DNA from: Selenomonadaceae bacterium
GTDB lineage: Bacteria > Bacillota > Negativicutes > Selenomonadales > Selenomonadaceae
Assembly: GCA_017445435.1 (NCBI GenBank)
Contig: JAFSUE010000046.1
Span: 1 to 13,728 of the forward strand
Length of the DNA stretch: 13,728 nucleotides
Direction: 5' to 3'
The notes under the pieces were generated by a model. That model had not been told where the DNA came from. It made no database searches and saw only the letters and a program-made list of their open reading frames with translations. Made by a program: the position numbers and the translations under genes. This document shows positions 1-6,992 of the stretch, in pieces; within the stretch, counting starts at the first letter, position 1, and every line of letters begins with the position of its first letter.

Positions 1-1
1 G

Positions 2-568
2 GAAATGCCCAACGCCAAATATATTTTCGCCATTGCAACTTGCGGCGTGCCGTACTGGGGGCGACCTTTCACAGATTTAAATGAAATTTTAGCTAAGAAA
101 AATTTACGGCAAAATGCCAGCTGGTTTTTGCGGCTTGTGTCAAATTATTTAATGTTTAGGGATACGGCGGCTGATTGGCGGATTAAAATTCGGTACTGGT
201 TCGCAGAGCGGAAGTTGAAAAAAATTGCCGCGCAGATTTCACAAAATGAACTTCATAGTACGTGGGAAGTTGGAAAAAATTCTGGCAAAAAGTATCATGA
301 CGACTGGGAACGCCGCCGCGCAGATTTAGACAAAAATTTTATTTGCGACGTTGCAAAGTGTGTGAAGTGTGGACTGTGTGAAAAAATTTGTCCCGTCGGA
401 AATATTCAGCGTCCGCACGGTTCGCCTGAATGGCAACATCATTGCGTTGAGTGTTTAGGTTGTCTGCACGTATGCCCTAAGCAAGCTATTGACTGCGGCG
501 ACGTGACGAAAGGGCGCAAACGCTATATTCACTGGCAAATTAAACCAAGTGAACTTTTTAATGCTTAA
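2..568 (+). CDS. EFR1-family ferredoxin (flavodoxin-like/ferredoxin fusion), 5' end outside window
   Basis: This is the C-terminal part of an electron-transfer protein of the EFR1 type, in which a flavodoxin-like domain precedes a ferredoxin domain. The reading frame is open to the left edge. The first ATG (position 5) falls in what looks like a flavodoxin-core strand (YIFAIATCG), so the true start is probably upstream. Counting from that ATG, a basic helical linker covers about residues 40-110. Two cysteine clusters follow, C119-x2-C122-x2-C125-x3-C129 and C147-x2-C150-x2-C153-x3-C157, each typical of a [4Fe-4S] centre. The protein is probably cytoplasmic, passing electrons between flavin and iron-sulfur partners; its physiological partner cannot be read here. 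Its stop codon lies inside a heptamer repeat array shared with the 3' end of argB. Confidence 0.85.
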   Translation, partial: EMPNAKYIFAIATCGVPYWGRPFTDLNEILAKKNLRQNASWFLRLVSNYLMFRDTAADWRIKIRYWFAERKLKKIAAQISQNELHSTWEVGKNSGKKYHDDWERRRADLDKNFICDVAKCVKCGLCEKICPVGNIQRPHGSPEWQHHCVECLGCLHVCPKQAIDCGDVTKGRKRYIHWQIKPSELFNA

Positions 569-615
569 TGCGTAATGAAAAAAAAATTACTAACTACTCA
601 CTACTCACTACTCAC
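560..615. repeat. Composite heptamer tandem array 1 (8 units)
   Basis: Eight 7-bp units lie in one unbroken register: AATGCTT, AATGCGT, AATGAAA, AAAAAAT, TACTAAC, then TACTCAC three times. The array supplies the TAA stop of the ferredoxin gene (566-568) and ends just before the secA ribosome binding site. The first three units are identical, in the same order, to 5022-5042 after argB, and both arrays continue with TACT-type units. Confidence 0.85.
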
Positions 616-642
616 TAAAAATAAATGGAAGGAGCAATTATA

Positions 643-3174
643 TTGTTCGGATTTTTGAAAAGATTTTTCGGCGATAATAACGAAAAAGAAATTAAACGTA
701 TGCAAAAGACCGTTGACAAAATCAACGCGCTTGAATCTACAATGCAAGGTTACACTGACGCTAAACTTACGACGCAAACTGAAATTTTCCGTGAACGCCT
801 TAAAAATGGTGAAACGCTAACTGATATTTTGCCTGAAGCATTTGCCGTTGGTCGTGAAGCGTCACGCCGCGTTTTAGGTATGCGCCATTTCGACGTACAA
901 CTGATCGGCGGAATGTGTCTGCACGAAGGCAAAATTGCTGAAATGAAAACTGGCGAAGGTAAAACGTTAGTTGCAACGTTGCCCGTCTATCTCAACGCGC
1001 TTGAAGGTAAAGGCGTTCATATGGTCACCGTCAACGATTATCTTGCCAAACGCGATAGTGAATGGATGGGGCATCTGTACGAATTTTTAGGCTTAAGCGT
1101 CGGTTTAATCGTTCACGATATGGACTTCCCCGAAAGAAAATTTGCGTACAGTTGCGATGTAACTTTTGGCACAAATAACGAATTTGGCTTTGACTACTTG
1201 CGCGACAATATGGTTATTCACAGTGAACAAATGGTTCAGCGTCCTTTGCACTACGCGATTGTTGATGAGGTTGACTCAATCTTAATCGACGAGGCGCGGA
1301 CGCCGTTAATTATTTCTGGACCTGGCGCGAAGTCTACTGACAATTACGCGATAATGGCTAAAGCTGTTGCAACACTCAAGGAAGGCGTCGACTATACCGT
1401 TGATGAAAAACAAAAAACTGTTGCGCCGAGTGATGACGTTATCCCCAAAATTGAAAAACGTTTAGGTATTCAAAATCTTTATGCGCCTGAAAATATTGAA
1501 CTGTCCCATTGCTTTAACGCGGCATTGAGAGCTAAAGCGCTGATGATTCGCGATAGGGATTACGTTGTACGTGACGGCGAAATTATCATTGTCGACGAAT
1601 TTACTGGGCGCTTAATGACTGGGCGGCGTTATTCTGACGGTTTGCACCAAGCTATTGAGGCTAAAGAAGGCGTAAGAATTCAGCGCGAATCTCAAACTTT
1701 GGCGACGATAACTTTTCAAAATTATTTCCGTATGTATGAAAAACTTGCTGGCATGACTGGCACGGCTAAGACGGAGGAAGACGAATTTTTAAAAATTTAC
1801 AAATTGCCCGTCGTCGTCGTACCTACAAACAAGCCTGTTATTCGCGTCGACCACCCCGACGTTATCTACAAAAATAAACGCGCGAAGTATAAAGCCGTTG
1901 GCGAACAAGTCGAATCAATTCACGCGAAAGGGCAACCTGTTTTAATTGGTACAACGTCAATAACGCAGTCTGAAGAACTTAGCACCATTTTAAAAAAGCG
2001 CGGCATTCCGCATAACGTCCTCAACGCTAAATTTCATGAAAAGGAAGCTGAAATTGTTGCCAATGCCGGACAGTACGGCGCAGTTACCATTGCAACGAAT
2101 ATGGCGGGACGCGGTACCGATATTAAACTTGGCGACGGCGTACCAGAACTTGGCGGCTTATTCATTGTCGGTACGGAGCGGCACGAATCACGGCGCATTG
2201 ATAATCAGTTGCGCGGACGTTCAGGACGTCAAGGCGATCCTGGCGAATCAAGATTTTATCTTTCATTGGAAGATGATTTAATGCGGCTTTTCGCGTCTGA
2301 TAACGTTGCCAAAATTATGGACAAGCTCGGCATGGAAGAAGATGAACCGATTGAACACACGCTTATAACAAAGTCGATTGAGCATGCGCAGAAAAAAGTT
2401 GAGGCGCGAAACTTTGATATAAGAAAGCACGTTTTAGAATATGATGACGTAATGAATCAACAACGCGAAATTATTTACGGCGAACGTAAGAAAATTTTAA
2501 ACGGCGTCAACCTGCGCGAAAATATTATGGGTATGGTCAATCACATTATCAAGCAGGAACTTAATCAATACGCTAATGAAAAACTTTATCCAGAAGAATG
2601 GCAACTTGACGAATTGATTAAAGACGCTGAAAAAATTTATGCGCTTGAAGGCGATTTGGACAAGGAAGAGTTGGAAAATTTAAGCCGTGATGAATTGAAG
2701 GAACTTTTGGAAGAGACGGCGGCTGATAACTACAAAGAGCGTGAGGAACTTTACGGCGCAGATGTTATGCGCGAACTTGAAAAGGTTATAATGTTGCGCG
2801 TCGTCGACAACAAATGGATGGAACACCTTGACCATATGGATATGCTCCGCGAAGGAATTAACTTGCGGGCTTATGGGCAACGCAACCCGCTTGTCGAATA
2901 CAAAATTGAAGCGCTGGCAATGTTTGAAGAAATGGAAGCGGCGATACAAGATCAAATTGCGTCGTTAATGTTCCACGTTTCAGTTGTCCAACGCGAAGAA
3001 GATTTACTGCAAGACCGTTTGCAAACTGCGCGGGCGTCACATGGTGATAGTAGCTCCCCTGCCGAATCTAAGAAAAAAGCTAAAACTGCTGACGGAAAAA
3101 AAGTTGGACGTAATGACCCTTGCCCCTGCGGTTCAGGTAAAAAATATAAAAATTGTTGTGGGCGGCGTAAATAA
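643..3174 (+). CDS. secA: Protein translocase ATPase subunit SecA
   Basis: SecA is the motor ATPase that pushes unfolded preproteins through SecYEG. From a TTG start at 643 the protein has 843 residues, the usual bacterial length. Visible motifs are Walker A MKTGEGKT (101-108), DEVD (208-211), GRGTDI (489-494), the GRSGRQGDPG arginine finger motif, and the C-terminal zinc site CxCx8CC (C827, C829, C838, C839), which binds SecB or ribosomes in relatives. I prefer TTG 643 to the in-frame ATG at 625 because GGAAGGAG (627-634) lies at ideal spacing before 643 and the protein then begins MFGFLKRFF, as SecA proteins do. In many Bacillota prfB follows secA; here a small acidic gene and a toxin gene follow after a 15-bp gap. 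No clear separate promoter is visible in the short gap upstream. Confidence 0.97.
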   Translation: MFGFLKRFFGDNNEKEIKRMQKTVDKINALESTMQGYTDAKLTTQTEIFRERLKNGETLTDILPEAFAVGREASRRVLGMRHFDVQLIGGMCLHEGKIAEMKTGEGKTLVATLPVYLNALEGKGVHMVTVNDYLAKRDSEWMGHLYEFLGLSVGLIVHDMDFPERKFAYSCDVTFGTNNEFGFDYLRDNMVIHSEQMVQRPLHYAIVDEVDSILIDEARTPLIISGPGAKSTDNYAIMAKAVATLKEGVDYTVDEKQKTVAPSDDVIPKIEKRLGIQNLYAPENIELSHCFNAALRAKALMIRDRDYVVRDGEIIIVDEFTGRLMTGRRYSDGLHQAIEAKEGVRIQRESQTLATITFQNYFRMYEKLAGMTGTAKTEEDEFLKIYKLPVVVVPTNKPVIRVDHPDVIYKNKRAKYKAVGEQVESIHAKGQPVLIGTTSITQSEELSTILKKRGIPHNVLNAKFHEKEAEIVANAGQYGAVTIATNMAGRGTDIKLGDGVPELGGLFIVGTERHESRRIDNQLRGRSGRQGDPGESRFYLSLEDDLMRLFASDNVAKIMDKLGMEEDEPIEHTLITKSIEHAQKKVEARNFDIRKHVLEYDDVMNQQREIIYGERKKILNGVNLRENIMGMVNHIIKQELNQYANEKLYPEEWQLDELIKDAEKIYALEGDLDKEELENLSRDELKELLEETAADNYKEREELYGADVMRELEKVIMLRVVDNKWMEHLDHMDMLREGINLRAYGQRNPLVEYKIEALAMFEEMEAAIQDQIASLMFHVSVVQREEDLLQDRLQTARASHGDSSSPAESKKKAKTADGKKVGRNDPCPCGSGKKYKNCCGRRK

Positions 3175-3189
3175 TCGAAGGGGGCGTGG

Positions 3190-3474
3190 ATGATGTCAGA
3201 TGTAGCAAAGATAAGTACAGATGAAAAGTCCGAATGCGATAAATGGCTTGATGAGTTGGGCAAACTTATGGACGAATTTGACGCAGGAAAAATTAATGAA
3301 ATGGAATATCGCAAACTTTGCTTTGAACTTGACAAAAAATTTAATATTGCTGATGACAACGATGAAGATTTTTATCTTAACTCAAATGATGATGAATTTG
3401 AAATTGAAGAAAATACAATTTCTGATATGGATAAAGAAATTGATTTCGTTGAACCTCTTACTGCTCATCTTTAA
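3190..3474 (+). CDS. Small acidic protein of unknown function, possible antitoxin partner
   Basis: I do not recognise this 94-residue protein. It is strikingly acidic (about 30 Asp/Glu against about 10 Lys/Arg). Residues about 19-52 form a likely helical hairpin (WLDELGKLMDEFDAGKINEMEY), with a weak resemblance to short SHOCT-like domains. The C-terminal half is a low-complexity acidic tail. No signal peptide or membrane segment is seen. GAAGGGGG (3177-3184) precedes two consecutive ATGs (3190 and 3193), and either may be used. The gene sits 15 bp after secA and 22 bp before a RelE/HigB-type toxin. Acidity, size and position would suit an antitoxin that shields a basic toxin, but there is no recognised DNA-binding fold, so this role is inference. 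Confidence 0.7.
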   Translation: MMSDVAKISTDEKSECDKWLDELGKLMDEFDAGKINEMEYRKLCFELDKKFNIADDNDEDFYLNSNDDEFEIEENTISDMDKEIDFVEPLTAHL

Positions 3475-3496
3475 AATATTTTGAAAGGATAAAAAC

Positions 3497-3850
3497 TTGC
3501 AGAAGATTGTTTTTTACGAAGATATAAAAGGTAATTCTCCTGTTCGTGATTATACTAACGAACTTGCCTGCAAAAATAACGATCTAAGTAAAAACCATGC
3601 TAAAAAAATTTCTTATCAGATTAGGCGTCTTGAAACTTATGGGACTCGCAACGGAATGCCTATCATTAAACACATTGAAGATGATATTTGGGAATTGCGC
3701 CCTATTCCAGATAGAATTTTATTTGCCGCATGGATTGAAGATTCGTTTATTTTGCTTCATCATTTTAGAAAAGATACAAAAAAGACTCCACGTCGCGAAA
3801 TTGATAAAGCGAAAAGAGAACTGGAAGATTATCGCCAAAGAAACCTTTAG
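3497..3850 (+). CDS. RelE/HigB-type toxin, phage Gp49-like (DUF891) family
   Basis: This 117-residue protein matches the Gp49-like branch of RelE/ParE toxins, whose members are typically ribosome-dependent mRNA endonucleases. The family-like core is visible: IWELRP (about 70-75), then RILFAAWIEDSFILLHHF, then a basic stretch KDTKKTPRREIDKAKRELEDY that ends the domain. The start is TTG 3497 with GAAAGG (3483-3488) at good spacing. In HigBA loci the toxin usually comes first and an HTH antitoxin follows within a few bases. Here the gene following after 11 bp is argB with an extra N-terminal domain, while the gene before encodes a small acidic protein. The DNA is plainer and more AT-biased than secA, with few of the GCG, GTC and CGC codons common around it, which is compatible with acquisition. 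Activity is not demonstrable from sequence. Confidence 0.85.
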   Translation: MQKIVFYEDIKGNSPVRDYTNELACKNNDLSKNHAKKISYQIRRLETYGTRNGMPIIKHIEDDIWELRPIPDRILFAAWIEDSFILLHHFRKDTKKTPRREIDKAKRELEDYRQRNL

Positions 3851-3861
3851 GAGTTGATTTT

Positions 3862-5016
3862 ATGATTAATGAAGAAAATTTGAAGAAAGAATTAGCGTCA
3901 CGGATTTTAAAAAATTTCACGTCGAAGGATAAAATGTCCGCTGATGATTTAGTTGAAGATATGCAGGTTGACGAAAATTTTTTGAAAAAGTTGACGCTTG
4001 AACTTATCGGCAAACTTAACATTGAGAAAATGACGAATGAAGAAATTGCCGAAGAATTTATTAAAATGTCCGCGCAGTTTGATAATGCTGATGAAAAAGT
4101 TGAAGATGAAGTTGAAACGCCGCTGAAAAATTTTACTGCGTCTGATAAAGCCGACGTGTTAATTGAGGCGCTCCCCTACATTCAAGAATTTTACGGCAAA
4201 ACTATTGTCATTAAGTACGGCGGCAACGCTATGATTAATGACGAATTGAAAGAAAAAGTTATGCAGGACGTTGCACTGATGAAGTACGTGGGAATGAAAG
4301 TCGTTATCGTACATGGCGGCGGTCCTGAAATTACGCAATTTCTTAAAAAAGTTGGCAAAGAAAGTTCATTCGTCAGCGGTCTGCGCGTCACTGATGAAGA
4401 AACAGTAGAAATTGCTGAAATGGTTTTGGACGGCAAGATTAATTCTGAAATTGTCACGCTGTTAAATCGGCGCGGACTTCGTGCAGTTGGACTTAGCGGC
4501 AAAGATGCTGGATTGATTCAAGCTGAAAAAAAACTTGCCACCGTTTACGAACAAGGCGACAAAGTGAAAGTCGATATTGGCTACGTCGGCAAGACAAAGA
4601 AAGTTGACACGCGCATTTTGGAAGATTTAATTTCGCGTGACTACGTACCAGTCATTGCGCCTATTGGTGTTGGTGACGACGGCGAAAGTTACAACATAAA
4701 CGCTGATTATGTTGCTGCCGATATTGCTGGCGCTCTGCACGCTGAAAAACTTTTACTGCTTACGGATACTGACGGCGTTTATAAAAATTTTGAGGACAAG
4801 GAAACTTTCATTTCAACGTTGAAAGCTGATGACGCCCGCGAATTTATCAAGGAAGGAATTATTTCAGGCGGAATGATTCCGAAAGTTGAAGCTTGTTTAC
4901 GTGCGCTTAATACTGGCGCGAATAAAGCACATATTATCGATGGACGCTTGCCGCATTCAATTATTCTTGAACTTTTCACGGCGGCTGGCATTGGGACGCA
5001 AGTTATTAATGCGTAA
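3862..5016 (+). CDS. argB: Acetylglutamate kinase with a ~92-residue N-terminal extension
   Basis: ArgB phosphorylates N-acetylglutamate, the second step of arginine synthesis. From residue about 92 the protein is a complete kinase of normal size (about 292 residues): IKYGGNAM with catalytic Lys118, VHGGGPEI, the substrate-binding GLRVTDEE, GLSGKDAG, NINADYVAAD, LLTDTDGVY and GGMIPK with Lys341. The preceding 92 residues are unusual: acidic, helical, with a stretch KMSADDLVEDMQVDENFLKKL whose spacing recalls an XRE-type helix-turn-helix. TAGGAG lies 8 bases before ATG 3862, so translation of the extension is well supported. Internal in-frame starts (ATG 4066, GTG 4156) lack a convincing ribosome site. 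The gene starts 11 bp after the toxin and is probably co-transcribed with it. The final codons and stop lie in a heptamer array. Kinase assignment is firm; the role of the extension is unknown. Confidence 0.95.
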   Translation: MINEENLKKELASRILKNFTSKDKMSADDLVEDMQVDENFLKKLTLELIGKLNIEKMTNEEIAEEFIKMSAQFDNADEKVEDEVETPLKNFTASDKADVLIEALPYIQEFYGKTIVIKYGGNAMINDELKEKVMQDVALMKYVGMKVVIVHGGGPEITQFLKKVGKESSFVSGLRVTDEETVEIAEMVLDGKINSEIVTLLNRRGLRAVGLSGKDAGLIQAEKKLATVYEQGDKVKVDIGYVGKTKKVDTRILEDLISRDYVPVIAPIGVGDDGESYNINADYVAADIAGALHAEKLLLLTDTDGVYKNFEDKETFISTLKADDAREFIKEGIISGGMIPKVEACLRALNTGANKAHIIDGRLPHSIILELFTAAGIGTQVINA

Positions 5017-5068
5017 TTAGGAATGCTTAATGCGTAATGAAATACTACTTACTACTAACTACTGACTA
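5006..5068. repeat. Composite heptamer tandem array 2 (9 units)
   Basis: Nine heptamers run in register from the last argB codons to 5068. Read in the same phase as array 1, positions 5022-5042 are AATGCTT, AATGCGT, AATGAAA, followed by TACTACT, TACTACT, AACTACT and GACTAAA. The argB stop (TAA, 5014-5016) is provided by the array. The order of unit types is the same as at 560-615 and both arrays have the same orientation. Confidence 0.85.
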
Positions 5069-5105
5069 AATTTGCGCCAAAAGAAAAAGTAGTTTAACTA
5101 AAAAA

Positions 5106-5132
5106 TCCCTCCGCTAGGGAGGGACTTTTTTT
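5106..5132. terminator. Bidirectional Rho-independent terminator between argB and the SGNH hydrolase gene
   Basis: TCCCTCC (5106-5112) pairs with GGAGGGA (5118-5124) around a 5-base loop, and a run of seven T follows (5126-5132). A run of A precedes the stem, giving a T tract on the other strand, so it can end transcription of both convergent genes. Confidence 0.9.
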
Positions 5133-5149
5133 GTACAAAATTTTAAACG

Positions 5150-6451
5150 CTACTGATTTTGATTCAAATAATCATTCAGCCACTTTTCAACGGCTTGACC
5201 GATAATTTGTTTGCCTTCAGAATCTGGGTGCAAGCCGTCAGTTGTCAAGTACGCTTTCAAATTGCCTTCGTCGTCAGTCATTTCTTTAGTGATGTCGATA
5301 AAATTTTTCTGCTTACGTATCCAATCGCAAATTTGCAACTGATGATAACGCCAATCAGTCGGCGGCGCCTTTACAAATTGTGTATGGAACATTCGCGCAG
5401 GATTTATCGGCGTCGGCGTAATGAAGACAGGCAAAATTCCATTCTCTTCGCAAAGTTCACGAATCGCCGCTAAATTTTTTATACTTTGACTTGAAATAAT
5501 TCCTGTACGAAAATCATTGACGCCCGCCATTACAAATAAAATTTCAGGCTGGAAAGGTAAAACGTCGGAATAAAATCTTTCTAAAATCTGCGCGGTAGTG
5601 TCGCCGCTATGTCCCAAATTTTTTACGAAGAAGGAACAGTACGTTTCCCAATTACAAAGTACTTGCGAAGGTGGAACAGTAACCGCGCCGCCGTGTGTTA
5701 TGCTGTCGCCCAATGCACAAAATCGCGCTGGTTTATGAACTGTGAAAGTGTTGCCAGGATTTTTTTCAGACCAATCTGTAATGGCAACGTTAGCCGCTGA
5801 AATGCCACGTACTTGGTAAAAATATTCGCCTTCGCTAATGAAAGGCGTTTCATCGTAAAAGTCAAAACTTTCATCAACTGAATCAGCCTTCGTTACAAAA
5901 TTTCTCGTGACTTCGCCGTCATGCCACAATCTAATTTCGTAGTGATTAGCATCTTTCGACGGTATCCACGAATAGACGACGTACAAAGGCGGATAACTCA
6001 TCTGGTCGAACTCACTAGTTGTACGCGGCGCTTTAGGATTTATTTCAGTCGACGCAATCGGCACGTTATCAAGCACTACGACGTTATCAAAGTCCAACGC
6101 CGTTATCTTGAAAAATTCGTCCGCACTGTTGACTGCAATTTCAACGCCAGTCGTAGGCGAAATAATTATTTGGTCGCCGTAAGAAATTCTGTAACGAATT
6201 GCACCAGGTACAGCATTCCACGTCAAGCGCAAAGTATTTGTGAAATTGTTCATGTCAACAAAATCTTTGCCGCTTTGAAAAGTTTCATTCGACGCAACGG
6301 CATTTACAGGAAGATTTTTATTTGTGCTGTCCTGCGTCAAATGATTTTCAGTCGTTGCTAAATTCGTAAGCTGCAACGGCTTTTCGTCTTTAAGCTGAAC
6401 ATTTAACAGCGATAAAATAATTGCTATGATTATTGGCAAGACTTTCAACAT
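5150..6451 (-). CDS. Secreted SGNH/GDSL-family hydrolase with N-terminal beta-sandwich-like modules
   Basis: A 433-residue protein with an N-terminal hydrophobic segment (MLKVLPIIIAIILSLL) that should act as a signal peptide or membrane anchor; no lipobox cysteine is seen. Two fibronectin-III-like stretches follow, around residues 70-130 (LRLTWNAVPGAIRYRISYG) and 155-240 (VVYSWIPSKDANHYEIRLW). The C-terminal catalytic domain has all four SGNH blocks: GDSITHGG with nucleophile Ser250, NLGHSGDTT, AGVND with Asn312, and DGLHPD with Asp405 and His408. Such enzymes deacylate esters, often on cell-surface or plant polysaccharides; the substrate is not readable here. ATG 6451 is chosen because GAGGTG lies 7 bases upstream on the minus strand; an in-frame ATG 12 codons earlier lacks this and would precede the signal peptide with polar residues. 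Single gene between a terminator and a divergent promoter region. Confidence 0.88.
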   Translation of the reverse strand: MLKVLPIIIAIILSLLNVQLKDEKPLQLTNLATTENHLTQDSTNKNLPVNAVASNETFQSGKDFVDMNNFTNTLRLTWNAVPGAIRYRISYGDQIIISPTTGVEIAVNSADEFFKITALDFDNVVVLDNVPIASTEINPKAPRTTSEFDQMSYPPLYVVYSWIPSKDANHYEIRLWHDGEVTRNFVTKADSVDESFDFYDETPFISEGEYFYQVRGISAANVAITDWSEKNPGNTFTVHKPARFCALGDSITHGGAVTVPPSQVLCNWETYCSFFVKNLGHSGDTTAQILERFYSDVLPFQPEILFVMAGVNDFRTGIISSQSIKNLAAIRELCEENGILPVFITPTPINPARMFHTQFVKAPPTDWRYHQLQICDWIRKQKNFIDITKEMTDDEGNLKAYLTTDGLHPDSEGKQIIGQAVEKWLNDYLNQNQ

Positions 6452-6501
6452 AAAATTCACCTCAATATTCCAAATGATAAATTGCAACGTTCAGTAAAAT
6501 T

Positions 6502-6529
6502 TTTATAATCTAATTGTAACTAAGGACAA
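6502..6529 (-). promoter_or_regulatory. Candidate sigma-A promoter for the SGNH hydrolase gene
   Basis: On the minus strand TTGTCC (6529-6524) and TATAAA (6507-6502) are separated by 16 bases. A competing pair in the same spot is TTGCAA (6541-6536) and TACAAT (6518-6513), 17 bases apart. Either would start transcription about 50-60 bases before the gene. Sequence alone does not decide between them. Confidence 0.45.
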
Positions 6530-6575
6530 AGAATTTTGCAAGTCGAAGGTAGCCAATTATAACGTTGATAAAATT

Positions 6576-6594
6576 TTGTTGGACACTCTAACAA
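6576..6594. promoter_or_regulatory. Operator-like dyad over the acyP -35 element
   Basis: TTGTTGGA and TCTAACAA flank CAC, giving 8-bp arms with one mismatch (a G-T wobble as RNA). The dyad covers the proposed -35 box, where a repressor would block transcription. No cognate regulator gene is in the window. Confidence 0.4.
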
Positions 6595-6608
6595 CTTTTG
6601 AGTATAAT
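6579..6608 (+). promoter_or_regulatory. Sigma-A-type promoter of the acyP-aroQ-pepP operon
   Basis: TTGGAC (6579-6584) and a perfect TATAAT (6603-6608) are separated by 18 bases. This places the start near 6615, about 30 bases before the GTG start of acyP. It is one of the best promoter matches in the window. Confidence 0.7.
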
Positions 6609-6644
6609 TTTCTTATTGATAAAACTTGAAAGGGTGAACTGTAC

Positions 6645-6992
6645 GTGAGAGACTTTTTTAGAAATTTATTCAGCCGCGATAACGAATACGAAAAAGTTGA
6701 ACCGATTGACATTGAAAATGCCGTGCGTAAAGAAATTACCGTTGCTGGCAGAGTTCAAGGCGTCGGCTTTCGTTTTTTTACTCAACAGACGGCTATAAAT
6801 TTGCGCATTACTGGCTGGGTGAAAAATCAGACTGACGGTTCAGTCATTATGGAAGTTCAAGGGACGCCACAACAGCTTGACAGCTTGATAACGCGCCTTA
6901 AGCAGGGCAACGGCTATTCAAAAGTCGTGCAGATGAAAATTGAAGATCTTGCCGTCGAGAAGGGAGAAAATAAATTTGGAATCAGGTATTGA
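6645..6992 (+). CDS. acyP: Acylphosphatase with a short N-terminal extension
   Basis: Acylphosphatases hydrolyse acyl-phosphates such as acetyl phosphate or 1,3-bisphosphoglycerate in the cytoplasm. The domain spans about residues 29-115 and carries the signature AGRVQGVGFRFFT with catalytic Arg43, then GWVKNQTDGSV with catalytic Asn61. The whole protein is 115 residues, about 25 longer than the usual 90. The extra N-terminus (DFFRNLFSRDNEYEK) is amphipathic and recalls the SecA N-terminus in this window. The start is GTG 6645, with GAAAGGGTG (6628-6636) upstream. It is the first gene of an operon with aroQ and pepP and overlaps the aroQ start by 17 bases. Confidence 0.93.
   Translation: MRDFFRNLFSRDNEYEKVEPIDIENAVRKEITVAGRVQGVGFRFFTQQTAINLRITGWVKNQTDGSVIMEVQGTPQQLDSLITRLKQGNGYSKVVQMKIEDLAVEKGENKFGIRY

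Noticed and set aside
560..617. Possible CRISPR-like array or small satellite after the ferredoxin gene
   Set aside because: Units are 7 bp with no spacers; this is a tandem heptamer array, not repeat-spacer structure.
625..642. ATG 625 as the secA start
   Set aside because: It overlaps the SD itself; TTG 643 has ideal spacing and gives the canonical SecA N-terminus.
2952..3359. Long open frame on the minus strand across the secA end and the acidic gene
   Set aside because: It lies opposite two genes with good ribosome sites and, for SecA, certain homology; its translation is serine-rich low-complexity with no recognisable domain.
5017..5105. Riboswitch or attenuator near argB
   Set aside because: The sequence is heptamer repeat and plain AT-rich DNA; apart from the terminator hairpin no conserved RNA structure can be made out.
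5921..6361. 146-codon plus-strand frame opposite the SGNH hydrolase gene
   Set aside because: Arg/Phe-rich shadow translation, no SD, and the opposite strand carries a complete SGNH motif set.
6940..6975. ATG 6940 as the aroQ start
   Set aside because: No ribosome site, deep overlap with acyP, and extra residues not expected in AroQ; TTG 6976 is better placed.
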